The notes: a model not told the origin generated them from the sequence alone. A DNA stretch of 64,000 bases from Eucommia ulmoides (GCA_016647705.1 CM028328.1:482001-546000), one strand, 5' to 3'. Shown: positions 1 to 11,992, numbered from the stretch's first letter. Made by a program: numbers and translations.

Positions 1-92
1 TTTAATTTATTTTTATAATAAATTACATAGTTGAATAATTTTTTCTCTAACAAAAGATAAAATTTTATATTTTTTTCTTTTATATATATTTT

Positions 93-900
93 TTGGTATA
101 TCCACGAATATCTCCACACCCACACAGGATATAAGACAAATCTCGTTCGGGGTGCATAGCTATCTCTCCTAACAAGTGTTTTTTCGCAGGTTCAAACTCT
201 TTACCTTGAAGAGTCTCCTAAACTGTTTCAACTTAAGCGTGCCGTACTAGTAGGACTGGCAAAACAGGTAACAGGTCGTGTAACAGGTCATTACATGATA
301 ACACGAAACACGATAAGACTCAAACGTGAACACGACACGATAAGCAGATCGTGTCAGACTACCCAAACACGAACACAACACGAAAATTATCGTGTCAACA
401 CGACACGACACGATAATTTTTCGTGTCACACGATGACACGAAACCTATCAGGTAAATACAACACGATAAGACCTAATAGGTTTCCATTATACATTAACCT
501 ACCCATTACACGTTAACCCATTACACATTAATAATTTATTAACCTGTTAAGTTGACTAAATAAGTAGGGTTAGGAAAATGTGAATATATATATTAGGTAC
601 TAAATTATAATATTTGATAATTTGGAGGTGTAAAAATAATTTATTAAATTAACGGGTAACCTATTAGATCTCAGGTTATCGTGTAACCTGAATCTACGAA
701 ATTCTTATCGTGTAACCTATTGGGTTATCAGGTCAACCTGATAACCTGCACTATTTCTTATCAGGTTATCGGGTCTGACACGATAACGACCCGATACCTG
801 ATAAGTAAAATTTAGACCTGATAATTTCGTGTCGATTTCGTGTCGTGTCATCGTGTAAATACCTGTTTTGTCAGCCTTACGTACCAGTTGAGCTACACGT
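93..900 (-). mobile_element. tRNA-derived SINE (family A), split by a hAT MITE
   Basis: Read on the minus strand, bases 888-900 and 93-250 form one SINE-like unit of about 170 bp. It matches other copies in this window at 7511, 8521, 39776, 40192, 52473 and 52655. The family has a box A-like GGCTCAAACGG near its 5' end and a box B-like TTCGAGTC about 60 bp further on, and ends in an A/T-rich tail. The unit is interrupted at 251-879 by another transposon. The family assignment rests on the recurrent sequence and the tRNA-like boxes; its name is unknown to me. Confidence 0.6.
251..879. mobile_element. hAT-type non-autonomous element (629 bp)
   Basis: The element starts with TAGGACTGGCAAAACAGGT and ends with the near-perfect inverted copy ACCTGTTTTGTCAGCCTTA. 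It is flanked by 8-bp target duplications, CGTACTAG (243-250) and CGTACCAG (880-887). An 8-bp duplication and a TAGGRCTGGCAAAA-type terminus are typical of the hAT superfamily. The interior has no credible transposase frame and is full of repeated CACGA/TCGTG words near both ends, which resemble subterminal transposase-binding repeats. It inserted into an older SINE. Confidence 0.8.
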
Positions 901-1057
901 TATTTGTTAAGTTTCAACTATATAATACTAGAAAAAAATTCTCCCATAGATAATTATAGAGAAGGACACAAGATTCAAAGCTCATTTAGTGGGGTGGGGG
1001 GTGAAAAGTGTGATAATAATAGACGGTGTATAACCAACATGAGTTGTTCCAAGTAAA

Positions 1058-1240
1058 AAGGGTTTAAGCCCCTTAAGTAACACCTCCAGAGATCGAATCT
1101 TGGAGATTGTGCATGAAAAGTGTTCTATTGAGAGAGGTGTTCCGTTTATGGCGCCTGACAATACCTCGAGAGATTAGTTTTCGCCGACCGTGCTGCGGGA
1201 ATACCCGGGAAATAAAAAAAATAAAAAAAATAGATTGTGT
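1058..1240 (+). mobile_element. tRNA-derived SINE (family B)
   Basis: This unit of about 180 bp has a box B-like AGATCGAATC and ends in an A-rich tail (aaataaaaaaaataaaaaa). It matches, in the opposite orientation, the sequences at 50838-50985 and 51462-51617. Shared words include ACACCTCCAG, TGAAAAGTG and CCTCGAG. The 5' border is not sharply defined. Confidence 0.5.
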
Positions 1241-1639
1241 GTAAATTTGGGCAAGCAGGGGAGGGGTATGGTTGTCAACATATGAATCTTGTCGTATAGT
1301 GAAAGTGGGCGTTGCTTTCCGTAATTCCGGCATAATTATGGGGCCAAAACTGTCATTTCAACACGTACATTATCAAAAAAATCAGGAATAAACAATAAAG
1401 AGATAGAGAAAAAATGTGGTCTGTAGGGTAGGTATACGATATGACAACTTCGTAGAGTAACATAGCCCTTCCCCCTCTCCTCTCTCCTCTTTCTCTCTCC
1501 TCTTTCTCTCTCTCTAAACGCATATTCACAGATGGGGAGGTGAATCGTGCTGTTAATGGTACAAACCTGCTTTTTGGTGGAGAGAAGAACCTGATGCCCC
1601 CCCTTTTGATGTGTGAGTGGGTGGTGCTGTTTTCTCATT

Positions 1640-2972
1640 GTTTGTAGATCTCTCTCTCTCTCTACTTTGTTGTTTCTCAGTCTGCTGTAATCGATATCTT
1701 CCTTCCTTCCTTCCTTTCCCCCCTCATCTTCTTCCCATTTTCTCTCGGAAGACCGTCGCCGGAAGAAAGCTTGCGAAGAAGAAGGTGGGTATCATGTAGG
1801 TTCTTCTTCTCTATTCTAATTTTGTTCTGGATTTTGGGTTTTGGGTTTTCTCTCTTTTTGCTCCTCAACGCTTTGATTTCGTGTTTTCTCATCTGGGATG
1901 CCGTGGTTTATCGGGTACCCAGTTTGATTTTCTCTCTCCCTCTCTCTCTCTTGAGATCTTCATCCGTTGTTCTTTTCGTTCAGTATAGATATGGAGTTTG
2001 GTCGCCGGCTTCCGCACTGCTCTAGTTTGAACGCTGAAACCTACATGTGATTCCGTTAAATTTTTTCTTCGCCGTGATTCTTGAGTTGGGAGATTCTTCC
2101 CCTTTGGTTGTTTTGACGGACTTTGTTGTCTCTCTTTTGTTTTTATTGATCAAAATAAAGAAATATCGGTCTTTCAGACTTGGATTTCACTGTTTATTTA
2201 GACGACCAAGGATTTTGATTTGGGTTTTTCTGGGTTTCTTCCAAGCTAATTCCAATTATTTCACCCATATAATCTTATATATATTACATGTATCTCCGGC
2301 CGGCCGGCGACCTTGATTTTGTGTTCATGGCGGTAAGAAGCTGATCTATTGTTTTGAGCCTGAGATTTCTTGCTCAAATCTTCCAGTACTTGTGATTATA
2401 TTCTTCCTTTTTCTTATATAAAGCGATTTGATTTGGGTTTCTGGGTTTCTTCTTGGTTGTTTATCCATAAATTCATGAACTTCGCCTTCTTTCTACCCAC
2501 ATAAAATAACAAATCTTCATGAGGGTCTTGTGCTTTACCAATTTTTCTGGTTCTTTCCTTCTTCAATCAGACTCTCTCTCTCTCTCCTCTCTCTCTCTAA
2601 AACAAGAGTGTTTCTGGTGATTCAGTTTCCATATAAGATAGATGCTTCATATATACTACTCCAAGACACATGAAATAACGTTGTGGATGTGTCCAGAAGC
2701 TACTGGAGTCGCTTCTCTTTTGTGGGTCTGTCCTAATTTCATGTTCATCTTCTTGCAGGCTTTGATTTTTTGAAGATAGAGAGAGAAACTAAAGTGGGTC
2801 TTGATTTTTTTTGCTTCTTGGTGGAGGAGAGAGAGAGAGGGACTACTGTTATGCTGAAGGCTGGCTACAACACTACTAGGAGGCCTATTATTACAACTAT
2901 TATTATTAAGAGGAATTGTTCTTGTGGCTGTTGGGAAGACAGCGCAAGAAGGGTTAAGGTTATCAGCAGCAG
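1640..2972 (+). promoter_or_regulatory. 5' leader of the HAP8-type gene with a probable leader intron
   Basis: A CT-rich stretch beginning near 1648 looks like a plant transcript start and leader. A GT border at 1799 (TGTAG|GTTC) and a good pyrimidine-rich acceptor TTCTTGCAG ending at 2758 would define a leader intron of about 960 bp. The remaining leader, 2759-2972, carries an upstream ORF (see 2851-3012). No clear TATA box was seen. The transcript start is inferred. Confidence 0.4.
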
Positions 2973-3012
2973 ATGTTATCCATTGAAAACCCTTGTGAAA
3001 TTTCACAGTTGA
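2851..3012 (+). promoter_or_regulatory. Upstream ORF overlapping the main start codon
   Basis: An ATG at 2851 opens a 53-codon frame that ends with TGA at 3010-3012, 40 bases beyond the main ATG at 2973 and in a different frame. The peptide is basic, with a Cys cluster (NCSCGCW) and no family I recognise. If it is present in the mature leader, ribosomes would need leaky scanning to reach the main ORF, so it could repress translation. An alternative is that a spliced leader removes it, since an AG lies directly before the main ATG. Confidence 0.4.
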
Positions 3013-6000
3013 AAGCTTGTAGCGACGATGAGAAGAAGGGTTCTGATAAGCTAGTCTTGAAAGACGCGGATCTGTCGAATTCAACACTTGAAGATGATGA
3101 TGATGACAATAACCCACCTCCCAAATTCTCCATAAGGTGATAATCTTCTTTTGATTTCTGCTTGTTTATGGGTTAGATCCACCGCTACTGTGTGTGATTT
3201 GGTGTTTTTGCCTTATTTTTAGCTAATCTCACCTTCTATGCCTAATTAAAGCTCTAATTTTTGCTTGTGCGCATATGCAGATGGGGTCAGTTTTTGACCT
3301 TCTATTCTTGATCCTTGACCATCTTTTAATTTTCTTTTTCTTTTTTTCTTTTTTCTTTTTTGAGATGATCCTCTGAAAATATCAGAAACCCAGTTTTTTC
3401 TTTTTTGGGGGGTTGATTTTTCTTGTAAATCTAGATATATTTTCAGTTTGTTTTTTGGATTTTTGTTGCAGAGATTATGTTTTTGGTGCCCGGAGCAAAA
3501 ATATTGAAACAAATTGGCCTTTCTCCAAGAAAAATCTTCAACTTTGTCTCAAGAATGGAGTTAAAGATTTGTTGCCGCCTTTTCAAACTCCTGATTCTGT
3601 AAGAAATCAATCCCGAAAATTAAGTGTTGGAATTAGTTCGAATTCGATAAGAAATTCTGATGGCGATCAACCATCTGATGATCGAAAAGTAGAAGTAAAT
3701 TCAAGTGTATCAGGAAGGGATAACGATAATCGAGAAGAAGAAGAAGAAGAAGAACAAGAAGAAGAAGAACAAGAAGAAGAACAAGAACAAGAACAAACAG
3801 TTTCTGTTTCTGTTTCTGTTCCTCAAAAAATTCACAAGATCGAAAGCAGAAAGTGCAGATTGATCCTGAAATTGAGTGGCGTTTCTGATCCAATCCCAAG
3901 CTTAGATTCCACTTCCGGGAACAAAAACATGGGTTGTTCTGAAGCAATGGCTTCAAAAGTGTGCCCGGTTTGCAAAACCTTCTCTTCCTCATCCAACACC
4001 ACCTTGAACGCCCACATCGATCAGTGCCTTTCTGGCGAATCATCATCACCATTGAAATGGATCGAGAATTCAAAAATGGTGATCAAGCATAAAGTCAAGC
4101 CGAAGAGGATGAGATCAATGGTGGAGATTTATGAAACTGCAGCATACTGTACGCTCGAAGAACTGGATAGAAGAAACGGAACGAACTGGGCAGTAACCTC
4201 GTCTTTGCCTGCTGATAAAGAGTTGTCGACTGTTGTAAGGGAGGAATCGTCATCGCCAAATCATGAGGATGCTGCAGTTTATATCGATTCCAGTGGAACG
4301 AAACTTAGGATCTTGTCCAAGTTTAATGATGTCGGGACGACAACAACGTCTAATGTAGGAGATGATCCTATGAAGGGATGTAAACGAATCAAGCTCCTTT
4401 CGAACAAGAAGAAAAAGCTTAAGGCCCGGATACTTGGCCCTCGGGCTAAAGGAATTGACTCGCCCAAGCCTCGATCTAGCTCTGAGGTATATATATTTAT
4501 ATACTATAAATAATGACATGGGCGAAAATTAAAGGATTTTAACAGACATTTTTAACCCTTGGATCAAATCCAAGGGCTAAAATCATGGAACGAATAAACA
4601 ACAATTTTCAACTATTGATTTAGTTTTTGTTGATAAACTAAATAATAAGCTCTCAACAAAATGTATTTGAACTATATTTAGGATATTCAAGATTAGTTTA
4701 TTGAATTAAAATTAGTGTCTTTAGGCACGTGGTGTGTGTGTATATATATATATATCATGTTTGGTTATACCTTGTATGAAGTGCTTCTGTTTTGCAATTT
4801 TGGTATTATTTTTTATTTTTAAATTGTTGATTTTGTACAGATTCATCTTGGAGAAGAAAGAGATGTAGTCATGAATCAGCAGTTCAAGCCTCAAGAACAG
4901 ACTAAAATGGATGATTTAGCCATAGGGCGATGGGCGTGCTCGAAGCGAACTGTTCTGAGGAAGAAATCCAACGGTGGAGATGAGTTGATCGTTCGAATCA
5001 ACCAAAAATCACCTTCAAGTGGTTTTCCAGAAACTCCAAAGTCTGGTTTGGATCAAAACAATTCGCCTCAAACTGGCAAGAGAAATAACGAGATTTTTTC
5101 ATCTCAACCGCGAAAGAAAAGAGAGTTTTCTTCAATGGAGTTTCTTGGTAAGAAGAGACATACGGTTTCAAGAAAAGACATCTCGCCTGTGCACGATCCT
5201 TACGATTTTCAGACAGATTTTCAAGAAAAGACTGAATCTTTTGTGAAAAATAAGGAAGTGGAGATGAATTCTGGTCCACCCGACTGCTCAAAACCTATAA
5301 ATCATCATGGGTTGTCAAAAGTTAAAAAGTTCACATCTTTAAGGAAGAATCTGCTGCCTGTATCTAATTTTGGCTTGAAAAGAAAATTTTCATCCCTTAA
5401 AAAGTCTCAAGTGGATCAGAAAAATGATTTGTTCACTGATAAGCTGCCTCCCCAAAAAACCCATTTTCTGAAAATCGAAAAAAAGAAAGGATCGAAATTG
5501 AAAAATGGAGATGATGATGATGATGACGAGGAAGAAGAAGCAGCGATGAACGTGCAAAGCAACCCTAGCGAAGGTGAAGGACCATCCGAAATGGGTTTTG
5601 GAGGAAATTTTATGAGCCTCAGCGGATCTTTAACACCTCAATTTCGTGAGATAAATAGTCCTGATTCACATCATGAGCCAATTTTGGCTAACGGGCATGA
5701 GATGTTTTATGATGATATGATCGGGCAAAGCTCTCAGATGGAAACAGATGGTGGTTACTTTCCTGTGGTTGATCCGATAACTATTCCTGGCCCTCCTGGA
5801 TCGTATTTGCCAAGTCCTAGAGATATGGGTTCTGAAGATCTTCAAGGAAATTCGTCTTTAACCACCAGCAGGATTCAATCTTCTGAAGACCAGTTCAATT
5901 TGGTTGATGGCGATTCGTCAGATTCTCCTGTTTCTGCAACATCGACAGTTTCTAACTTTGCAGTGGCAAAATCTGATTCAAGCTCTTCGAGGAAGATGAC

Positions 6001-6919
6001 TATGGTGGCTCACTCTGTTCAAGATGAGAATAGGTCCGATGATGTTGAAAATCCTGTCCTAAAGAGACAGGTATCAGATGTAGGAGGTGAAAGTTTGAAG
6101 AATGGTCAGCCTTGCTGTTGCTCGAGGAAGGAGGGAGTATATCAGCCATCACAACCTGCCATGGCGAAGCAAATTCAAATGGGTAGTGGTTCAAATTCAT
6201 GGTCTGAAATGTTTTCGATCAAGAACAACCACCCTAGCATGGGATCTAAAGAAACGGTGGTAGATCTTTCTGTGAATGTTTCTGCTGATTGTGATTCTGT
6301 TAGTCCATCTTCTTCGAATGCCGTACTCAGGCTGATGGGGAAGAACTTAATGGTGGTTAATAAAGAAGAAACACGGTCAAATCTGCAATGTTCTTCAATG
6401 TCTGGAGCCAACATTCATGATCATCACACAGCGAAAAACGGTTTTGAACCTCTATTGTCAAGTGATCCAATGAATCGTTATGAGTCTGGAGGAAGATACA
6501 ACCTTCATCATAGTCCTTTTCTACCAGTTGCGAGCAAGAAGATGAATGTTCTTGATGATAATCATGAACGTGAACCATTTTTAGCGACTGAATCAACATA
6601 TAATGCTGCCATGGCTAATGCTGGTGGATTTGCAGGTGGAGTTTCTGTCTCAAGGCATGTGAATCATCCTTATTACAGTTATCAAATCCCTGGTTTTTCT
6701 CAGTACTACGTTGGATCACCTGTAATGCCCAGTTCAAGCTTTCAAATGCCACCTCCCATGGGAGGAGGAGGAAGAGGAGGAGTTACCGCCGGTTCTACTG
6801 TTAAGTGGAATTGTACAGAAGGCGGTTCAAGCTTCTCCCATCCAAATTCTATATCAGCTTCATCATCTTCCACCACTCGACCAAGATCAACATTTTACTA
6901 TCCCACCGGCTTTTCATAA
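2973..6919 (+). CDS. HAP8: HAPLESS 8-like UBZ4 zinc-finger protein
   Basis: Three coding exons join in frame: 2973-3136, 3472-4486 and 4841-6919, giving 1085 residues. The first intron splits an Arg codon inside FSIR|DYVFG, the start of a conserved block (about residues 52-92) that includes NWPFSKKNLQLCL. A UBZ4/Rad18-type zinc finger follows, with C219, C222, H236 and C240 (C-x2-C-x13-H-x3-C), which in this family class binds ubiquitin. Next comes the conserved segment ending CTLEELDRRNGTNWA. The third exon carries the family motifs PGPPGSYLPSPRDMGSEDL and RLMGKNLMVV (about 888-897). Residues about 144-164 form a Glu/Gln tract coded by GAA/CAA repeats, and a second acidic run lies in exon 3. 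Arabidopsis HAP8 (AT5G56250, from memory) is shorter; mutants are named for a gametophyte defect. Function beyond ubiquitin binding is unknown. The start at 2973 is the first ATG in frame with the conserved block. Confidence 0.88.
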
Positions 6920-7510
6920 GAAATCAAGCTTTCGCCTGGGATATATAGCTTGGTACACAAGGCTCAGCTCGGACTAGTTCTTCATTTCCCTTTTTTTCTT
7001 TTCCAACTTAAAAAAGTAACTGAAAAACTTAAAATAGATATGAGCTCTTTCTTGAGGTTTCTGTGTAGGGCTAATGTTATAAGCAGCACTTCAGCTGGCT
7101 GTGAAGAACAGTAATATAATATATATCCTGAGAAAGCATATTTCACAATCTAATATATTCTATGTTTGCTGTTTTTCACAATGATTTCTACCTTACTGCA
7201 TGTGATAATGTTATATATATATATATATTGTGATGTTTGCATGAGATCTTATTGATCAATCTCTTCCATGCATTAATGTTTTTTCTTACTTATCTCTAAC
7301 CCTAATCTTGATTATGCTTACATATATACAAATACACACACACACATATATATATATATTGTATATAATTACAGCAAATCACCACATATATCCATCCAAT
7401 ATCATCACTCAAAGCATATATAGAGAGAGAGTAGAGAGAGAGTGATTATGAGCCAAGAAAGCAACAAAACACATGCAGAAGGAGGAAGAAGCACTCTTCT
7501 CTTCTTTTTT

Positions 7511-7664
7511 TTGGTATAGGTAAATTTCTCCACACAAAGTGTCAGACTAATTTCAACGTTGTTTTTCTCAATAAGTGTTTTTCCGTAGGCTCGAACACCT
7601 GATTTTGCAAAAAAAATTTAACTATTTTAACTCAAACGGATTTTACCACCTGAGTTACACTAGG
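7511..7664 (-). mobile_element. SINE family A copy
   Basis: On the minus strand this reads as a copy of the window's SINE family A: box A-like segment near 7640-7655 (CTCAAACGG on the plus strand), then the box B-like region near 7590 (GGCTCGAAC on plus) and an A/T tail at the low-coordinate end. It lies about 600 bp downstream of the HAP8-type gene. Confidence 0.55.
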
Positions 7665-7999
7665 TTGATTACATTATAATTGTTTTATCTTGTTCAAGTA
7701 TATACAGTAACTTTATTTTTAATGAAAAGGTGACAAGTTGATCTTGAATTAATACAGCAAAAATATCTATATCTATATATATATATATTGAAAGTACGTG
7801 GGGTCCATTTGAAAGTAATGAAAATGGGACCCATGAGAGCGTTGTGTTAAGAAAAGACTCCATCATCACTGTATATATATTCATACTTTTTATGGTGGTG
7901 GTGGCTCTTTTGGTTATTTTCAAAGATTAATGCATGAATCTATAGAACAAGAAACATGATATATAGCCGTTACATACAACTAGCTCTCTCTCTATGACC

Positions 8000-8470
8000 A
8001 AGTACACGGAATCAACTCAACCCAAGTAGGTGTACTGTGTGAGAGAGACTAGAGAGAGAGAGGATCCCAAGTGTGTGGAGGAGTAGAGAGAGCGAGAGGG
8101 GGGGGGGGGGGGGGGGGGGGGGTAAGTGTAATGAATCCATCAGATCGTGGCCCTCTCTTACTTTACTTTGTCAATATGACCAAGTACACCGGCTCAAACC
8201 AAGTGTGTGTACTGTGTGTGAGAGAGTATAGAGAGAGAGGGGATGGGGGTGGTAAGTGTAATAAAACCATCCTGTTCAGTATATTATTGATCATAGTACT
8301 CTACTTTTTCTGTGTTCTTTTTCGATTTTTCTCTTTTAACGAGGAGTTCTTTTTTTCTTTTTAATTTTGAACACCCCCCCAACCTTTCATGTCCTGTGTG
8401 AGTACTGTGTGTGAGAGAGTAGAGAGAGAAAGGAAATGGGGGGTGGTAAGTGTAATAAAATCTTCACTAA
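8000..8470. repeat. Threefold degenerate repeat with a 25-G tract
   Basis: A segment containing a GTGTGTACTGTGTGTGAGAG-like word, then GAGAGAGAGG and GGTAAGTGTAAT, occurs three times (about 8030-8135, 8200-8265 and 8398-8460). In the first copy the G-run between the GA tract and GGTAAGTG has expanded to 25 consecutive G (8098-8122). No gene is seen here. Confidence 0.7.
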
Positions 8471-8520
8471 TATATTGATCATCTCACTCTATTATTATTA
8501 TTTATTTTTTTCACAATAAC

Positions 8521-8708
8521 TACGGCTCAAACGGCAAGACACGCTTAAATTAAAATAATTAAAAAACTTCTACAAAATTAGGGATTCGAGACTACAGAAA
8601 AATATATCAAAAAATCTCTGAAAAATCAAAGATTCGAACCTGCAAAAAAACATGTATTTAAAAGAGACAGTCACATAACTCCGAACAATATTAGTCTTAT
8701 ATATTGCG

Positions 8709-8712
<4 letters not shown>
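8521..8712 (+). mobile_element. SINE family A copy
   Basis: It starts with CGGCTCAAACGGCAAGAC (box A-like) and has a box B-like GGGATTCGAGAC near 8581. The box B region seems duplicated (AAGATTCGAACCTGC near 8628). It ends against an (AT)n tract at 8711-8761, which may derive from its tail. Confidence 0.5.
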
Positions 8713-8746
<34 letters not shown>

Positions 8747-9130
8747 TATATTATATATATATTGGTGATGGAATGTGTATGGTGGAGTTTGCATGGTGAA
8801 AGGTCGACAGCTGAATAATAACTCATGAAAAAGACTGAATGCTACAAAGTGGGCCACCCTCTGTCCCTCACCATTATTAATTAATTCAATTTTTATTTTT
8901 ATTTATTTATTTTAATTTGTGTTACCTTTTACTAATTTCAACCACCTATACATTAAAATAATGAAAAGTTGCTTTGGCAAGACAACTTGGAAAAAAAATA
9001 TTTACCAAATAAACTCGAAAAATTAATGCACCAAGCGATTTTTTTTAAATATATGATCTGATATGTCTCTATTAAAATATTATTACTTTTTATTTTCGAT
9101 CAATTAATATTTTTTGTTTATATGTATATA

Positions 9131-9673
9131 TGTTAGTGCATAAAATTTGTACACATCTTAAGTATAGTCTAGTCGGATGACGGGTGGGTTCTTCTGCTGA
9201 GATGGAGTCGTAAGTTAAAAATCCTTCGAGTGAGATGTGTTGGGTCATAGAGGAACTGACCTGCTATGTCTAGACTCTTGCTCCTCAGGGATTATACCTG
9301 CAGAAAACTCAGATCGGGATTTGTCCCCGTGAAACCTTTCCGGCGTGATAATCAATACTCAGAGAGAAAAAGTACAATAATGCGATAAGTAAATAAATGA
9401 ACTTGCGCGTAATCTAAGTGTATTCAAGCGTATTTCGGGCTTACATAACCCCCGATATATATAAGTGTTAGAGATGATTAGTCGGGCTTAAATACAATTA
9501 ATTAGTCGAAACTCTGTGTTTAACCGATAATTCGGGGCGTTTAGAAGATAATCGTTGGACTTGAGTTTTTGTGGTATTGTGGATTCCGGAATGCGTCCCT
9601 GTCATTGCGAGGGTTGACACGTGGCTGGGTCTCCCAAGTGCTAACTCGGATAAGCCAAAAAATACCCTCATCA
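9131..9673 (-). mobile_element. Probable solo LTR of an LTR retrotransposon
   Basis: Read on the minus strand, a 543-bp unit begins TGATGAGGGTATTT and ends GCACTAACA, so it has TG...CA ends. Near its middle is a TATATATAT stretch fitting an LTR promoter. The flanks, ATATA and ATATC, agree at four of five bases and could be an old target duplication. No internal retroelement region is adjacent. This is a relic; the family is not certain. Confidence 0.5.
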
Positions 9674-9699
9674 ATATCTTAATTTGCGGAGCGATTATC

Positions 9700-11300
9700 A
9701 TATTTATTTGTAAGAAAAATATTTCTAAATTATTAGATGTTTGTCATGAATGTATTTACTGTTTTCGTCGTTAAATTATATAAAATTGATCTCTATTTTA
9801 TTGCCTTTAAAATTAGATGTTAATCGTATTTTTGGAACATTGGATAAAAATGCATGCTATGTTCAACACGGTATGCATACAAGATGAAAAAATACATTGT
9901 TATATTTGTGTGTTAGTGTTATATATAACATGAACTACTAGTAATTAAACTGACGTATATGCCTTCCGTGAAAAGCACAATCATAACCATCATATATGTT
10001 ATTCGTGAAAATTATTTTTTCTTGTTAACATCGGAAAACTATTGAATTTCCCAAATCTTTTGCGAGTATTTTGATCATTAATTTTTTGGCCCTTTTAAAA
10101 TTGGGATTCAATAGTTCAAAAGTCAATAACATAACGCAAACAGTTGATATTTATCGATAATTTGATTCTTAATATAGATTTGCCCGGTAATTTTTTTTTA
10201 AAAAAATGTATTTTTTGACACTGAGCATCCCTAAAGTTTGACCAAAATCTTACTTTGGTTCCCATACTTTCAATTTGAACATATAACACCTTAAAGTTTG
10301 TTAATCATCTTACGACAGTCCAAATCATTATCTACGTTAATTATAGAAAATAAGTCACTTACAAATTGCAATGCACTTGACTATTTTTAAGATGATTTAC
10401 GAGCAATTTTAGCCCCTCCTCCTTCCTACCCAAATACTAAAATTTACATATAATACACTCTATATGTGTGTGCGCACACGCTATTTTCGAATATTTCCAT
10501 TAAAAATAGTGGGGTTGCAGGACAAGTGATTGTTTGTCGTCCAAAATTTTATTGGAGTTATTGATTTCGTCTGGAGTAAATTGATTACCAGAATTTCAAT
10601 GTGTTATATGGCTCAAATTTAAACTATAGGGACTAAAGTGAAATAATGACCAAACTCCAGGGTTTAAAGTGTAAAACCCCCCCGGAAAAAATCCTCCTCC
10701 AATTATTTTACCCAAAGCACCCCCTTCTAAACTCTTAAATATCATAAATGTCCACCAAAAATACTAATAAATATGAGTGTTTTAAAAAAGTCCTATACGC
10801 AATTGTAACTTGTGTTTTAGTCCAGTGCATTAAAAAAAAAAAAGCGAAAAACTCAATACACGCGTTATACTCTCGCAGTTATATGTATCTAACTTGTATG
10901 TAAAATATTTGTTAGATATTACAAATATTGCCCAGAAATATGTAACTAATATTATACAGACATAAACATATACAGAACTAATATGCAAGTAAAAATTAAT
11001 TGAGAAATTTGTCCAAAGATCCTATTCTATAAAAATACCACTTTATGAAGTCCTATAACAGTGATTTTTTTACACATGAAATAATTCTTAAAAGTTATTT
11101 TTGGAATCTTGGGACCTCTAAAAAAGTTTTCCAAACTAATTTGAGGGATTAAATTAAAACTTATAGTAATAGGATAGATATTTGGGCTTAGCCAAGTCCA
11201 TAAATATTGGGCTTCATTAGTTAAAAAGGCCCATTGATGACGTGGCAACAAATAAGTGGTGGGTTTGAACTTTATTAGCTCGGATGATCTGGACCGTCCG
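9700..11300. other. Gene-free intergenic DNA with MITE-like and recurrent repeats
   Basis: Bases 10203-10682 form a diverged copy of the Mutator-like MITE seen at 32371 and 43604: they start near GACACTGAGCATCCC, contain CTTTGGTTCCC, and end with AAAGTGTAAAACCCC in inverted agreement. Bases 10785-11000 match 40738-40930 (shared words TTGTATGTAAAATA and ACTTGTGTTTTAGTCC-like), an unnamed interspersed repeat. The rest is AT-rich without a recognisable feature. Confidence 0.5.
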
Positions 11301-11386
11301 TTTTCGCAGATCACGAGGCAAATGAGGCGTTGAAGGGCTGTTGTTGGCCATCGATTGGTCAGACCGGTCAAAAGATACGACAAACG

Positions 11387-11992
11387 ATGCATGCCTCAAG
11401 GCCTCCGACCACCGGCGCCGCCACCAGCACTTACACCACGATCCCAATCTCCGGCCCCGACGTCATTTCGAGATCATTCCAGAATCTTTCCTCCTTCGTC
11501 TCCCGCCGACGCCCCTGGTCTGAGTTCATTACCGCCGCCTCCGCCTTCGATCGCCCCGATTCCTTCTCCGGAGCATGGATCCGGCTTCGCCGGAACGCGA
11601 GGTATTTCTTCGTGAACTACGGCGTGATCCTATGCGGCTGCGCGGCGTTGTCACTCATCGGCTCCCCGTTCTCGCTGATTATCGTCGCGGCCGTCTTCTT
11701 GATGTGGCTCGTGATCCATTTCTTCCGCGAAGATCCGATGGTGGTGTGGGGCCACCACGTGAGCGATCGGATCGTGATTGTCGGCCTGATCTTAGTCTCG
11801 GCAGCGGCGGTGTGGTTCACCGGAATCATAAACAATTTGTTGATTGGCATTGGGATCGGAATTCCGATCTCCGCCGTCCACGGCGTTTTGAGAAATCCGG
11901 AGGACTTGTTCCTCGACGAAAACGACGCCATCTCCAACGGATTGATCGGATCGCCGATCTCAAATCCTAACAGAATTGATTTCCGGCACTAG
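11387..11992 (+). CDS. PRA1 (prenylated Rab acceptor) family protein
   Basis: This single-exon frame encodes 201 residues. PRA1 proteins are four-helix membrane proteins of the ER/Golgi/endosomal system that bind prenylated Rab GTPases and act in vesicle traffic. The N-terminal 40 residues are Ser/Thr/Pro-rich. The conserved core follows: RRPWSEF at 41-47, RLRRNARYFFVNY at 66-78, a first hydrophobic hairpin (about 78-112), the polar loop REDPMVVWGHHVSDR (114-128), a second hairpin (about 129-165) and an acidic tail with PEDLFLDEND. The ATG at 11387 gives the usual family length; no ATG lies upstream in frame. The gene is GC-rich compared with its surroundings. In Arabidopsis a PRA1 gene (AT5G56230) sits at the matching place in the gene order. 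The exact subgroup is not decided. Confidence 0.9.
   Translation: MHASRPPTTGAATSTYTTIPISGPDVISRSFQNLSSFVSRRRPWSEFITAASAFDRPDSFSGAWIRLRRNARYFFVNYGVILCGCAALSLIGSPFSLIIVAAVFLMWLVIHFFREDPMVVWGHHVSDRIVIVGLILVSAAAVWFTGIINNLLIGIGIGIPISAVHGVLRNPEDLFLDENDAISNGLIGSPISNPNRIDFRH

Noticed and set aside
3633-4073. Minus-strand frame of 146 codons with Leu runs
   Set aside because: It is the antisense shadow of the Glu/Gln tract in the HAP8-type exon 2.
8071-8364. Gly-rich frame across the G25 tract
   Set aside because: Low-complexity repeat translation with no conserved context.
11330-11386. N-terminal extension of the PRA1 frame
   Set aside because: No ATG lies upstream in frame, and the family normally starts close to the Thr/Ser-rich segment that follows the ATG at 11387.
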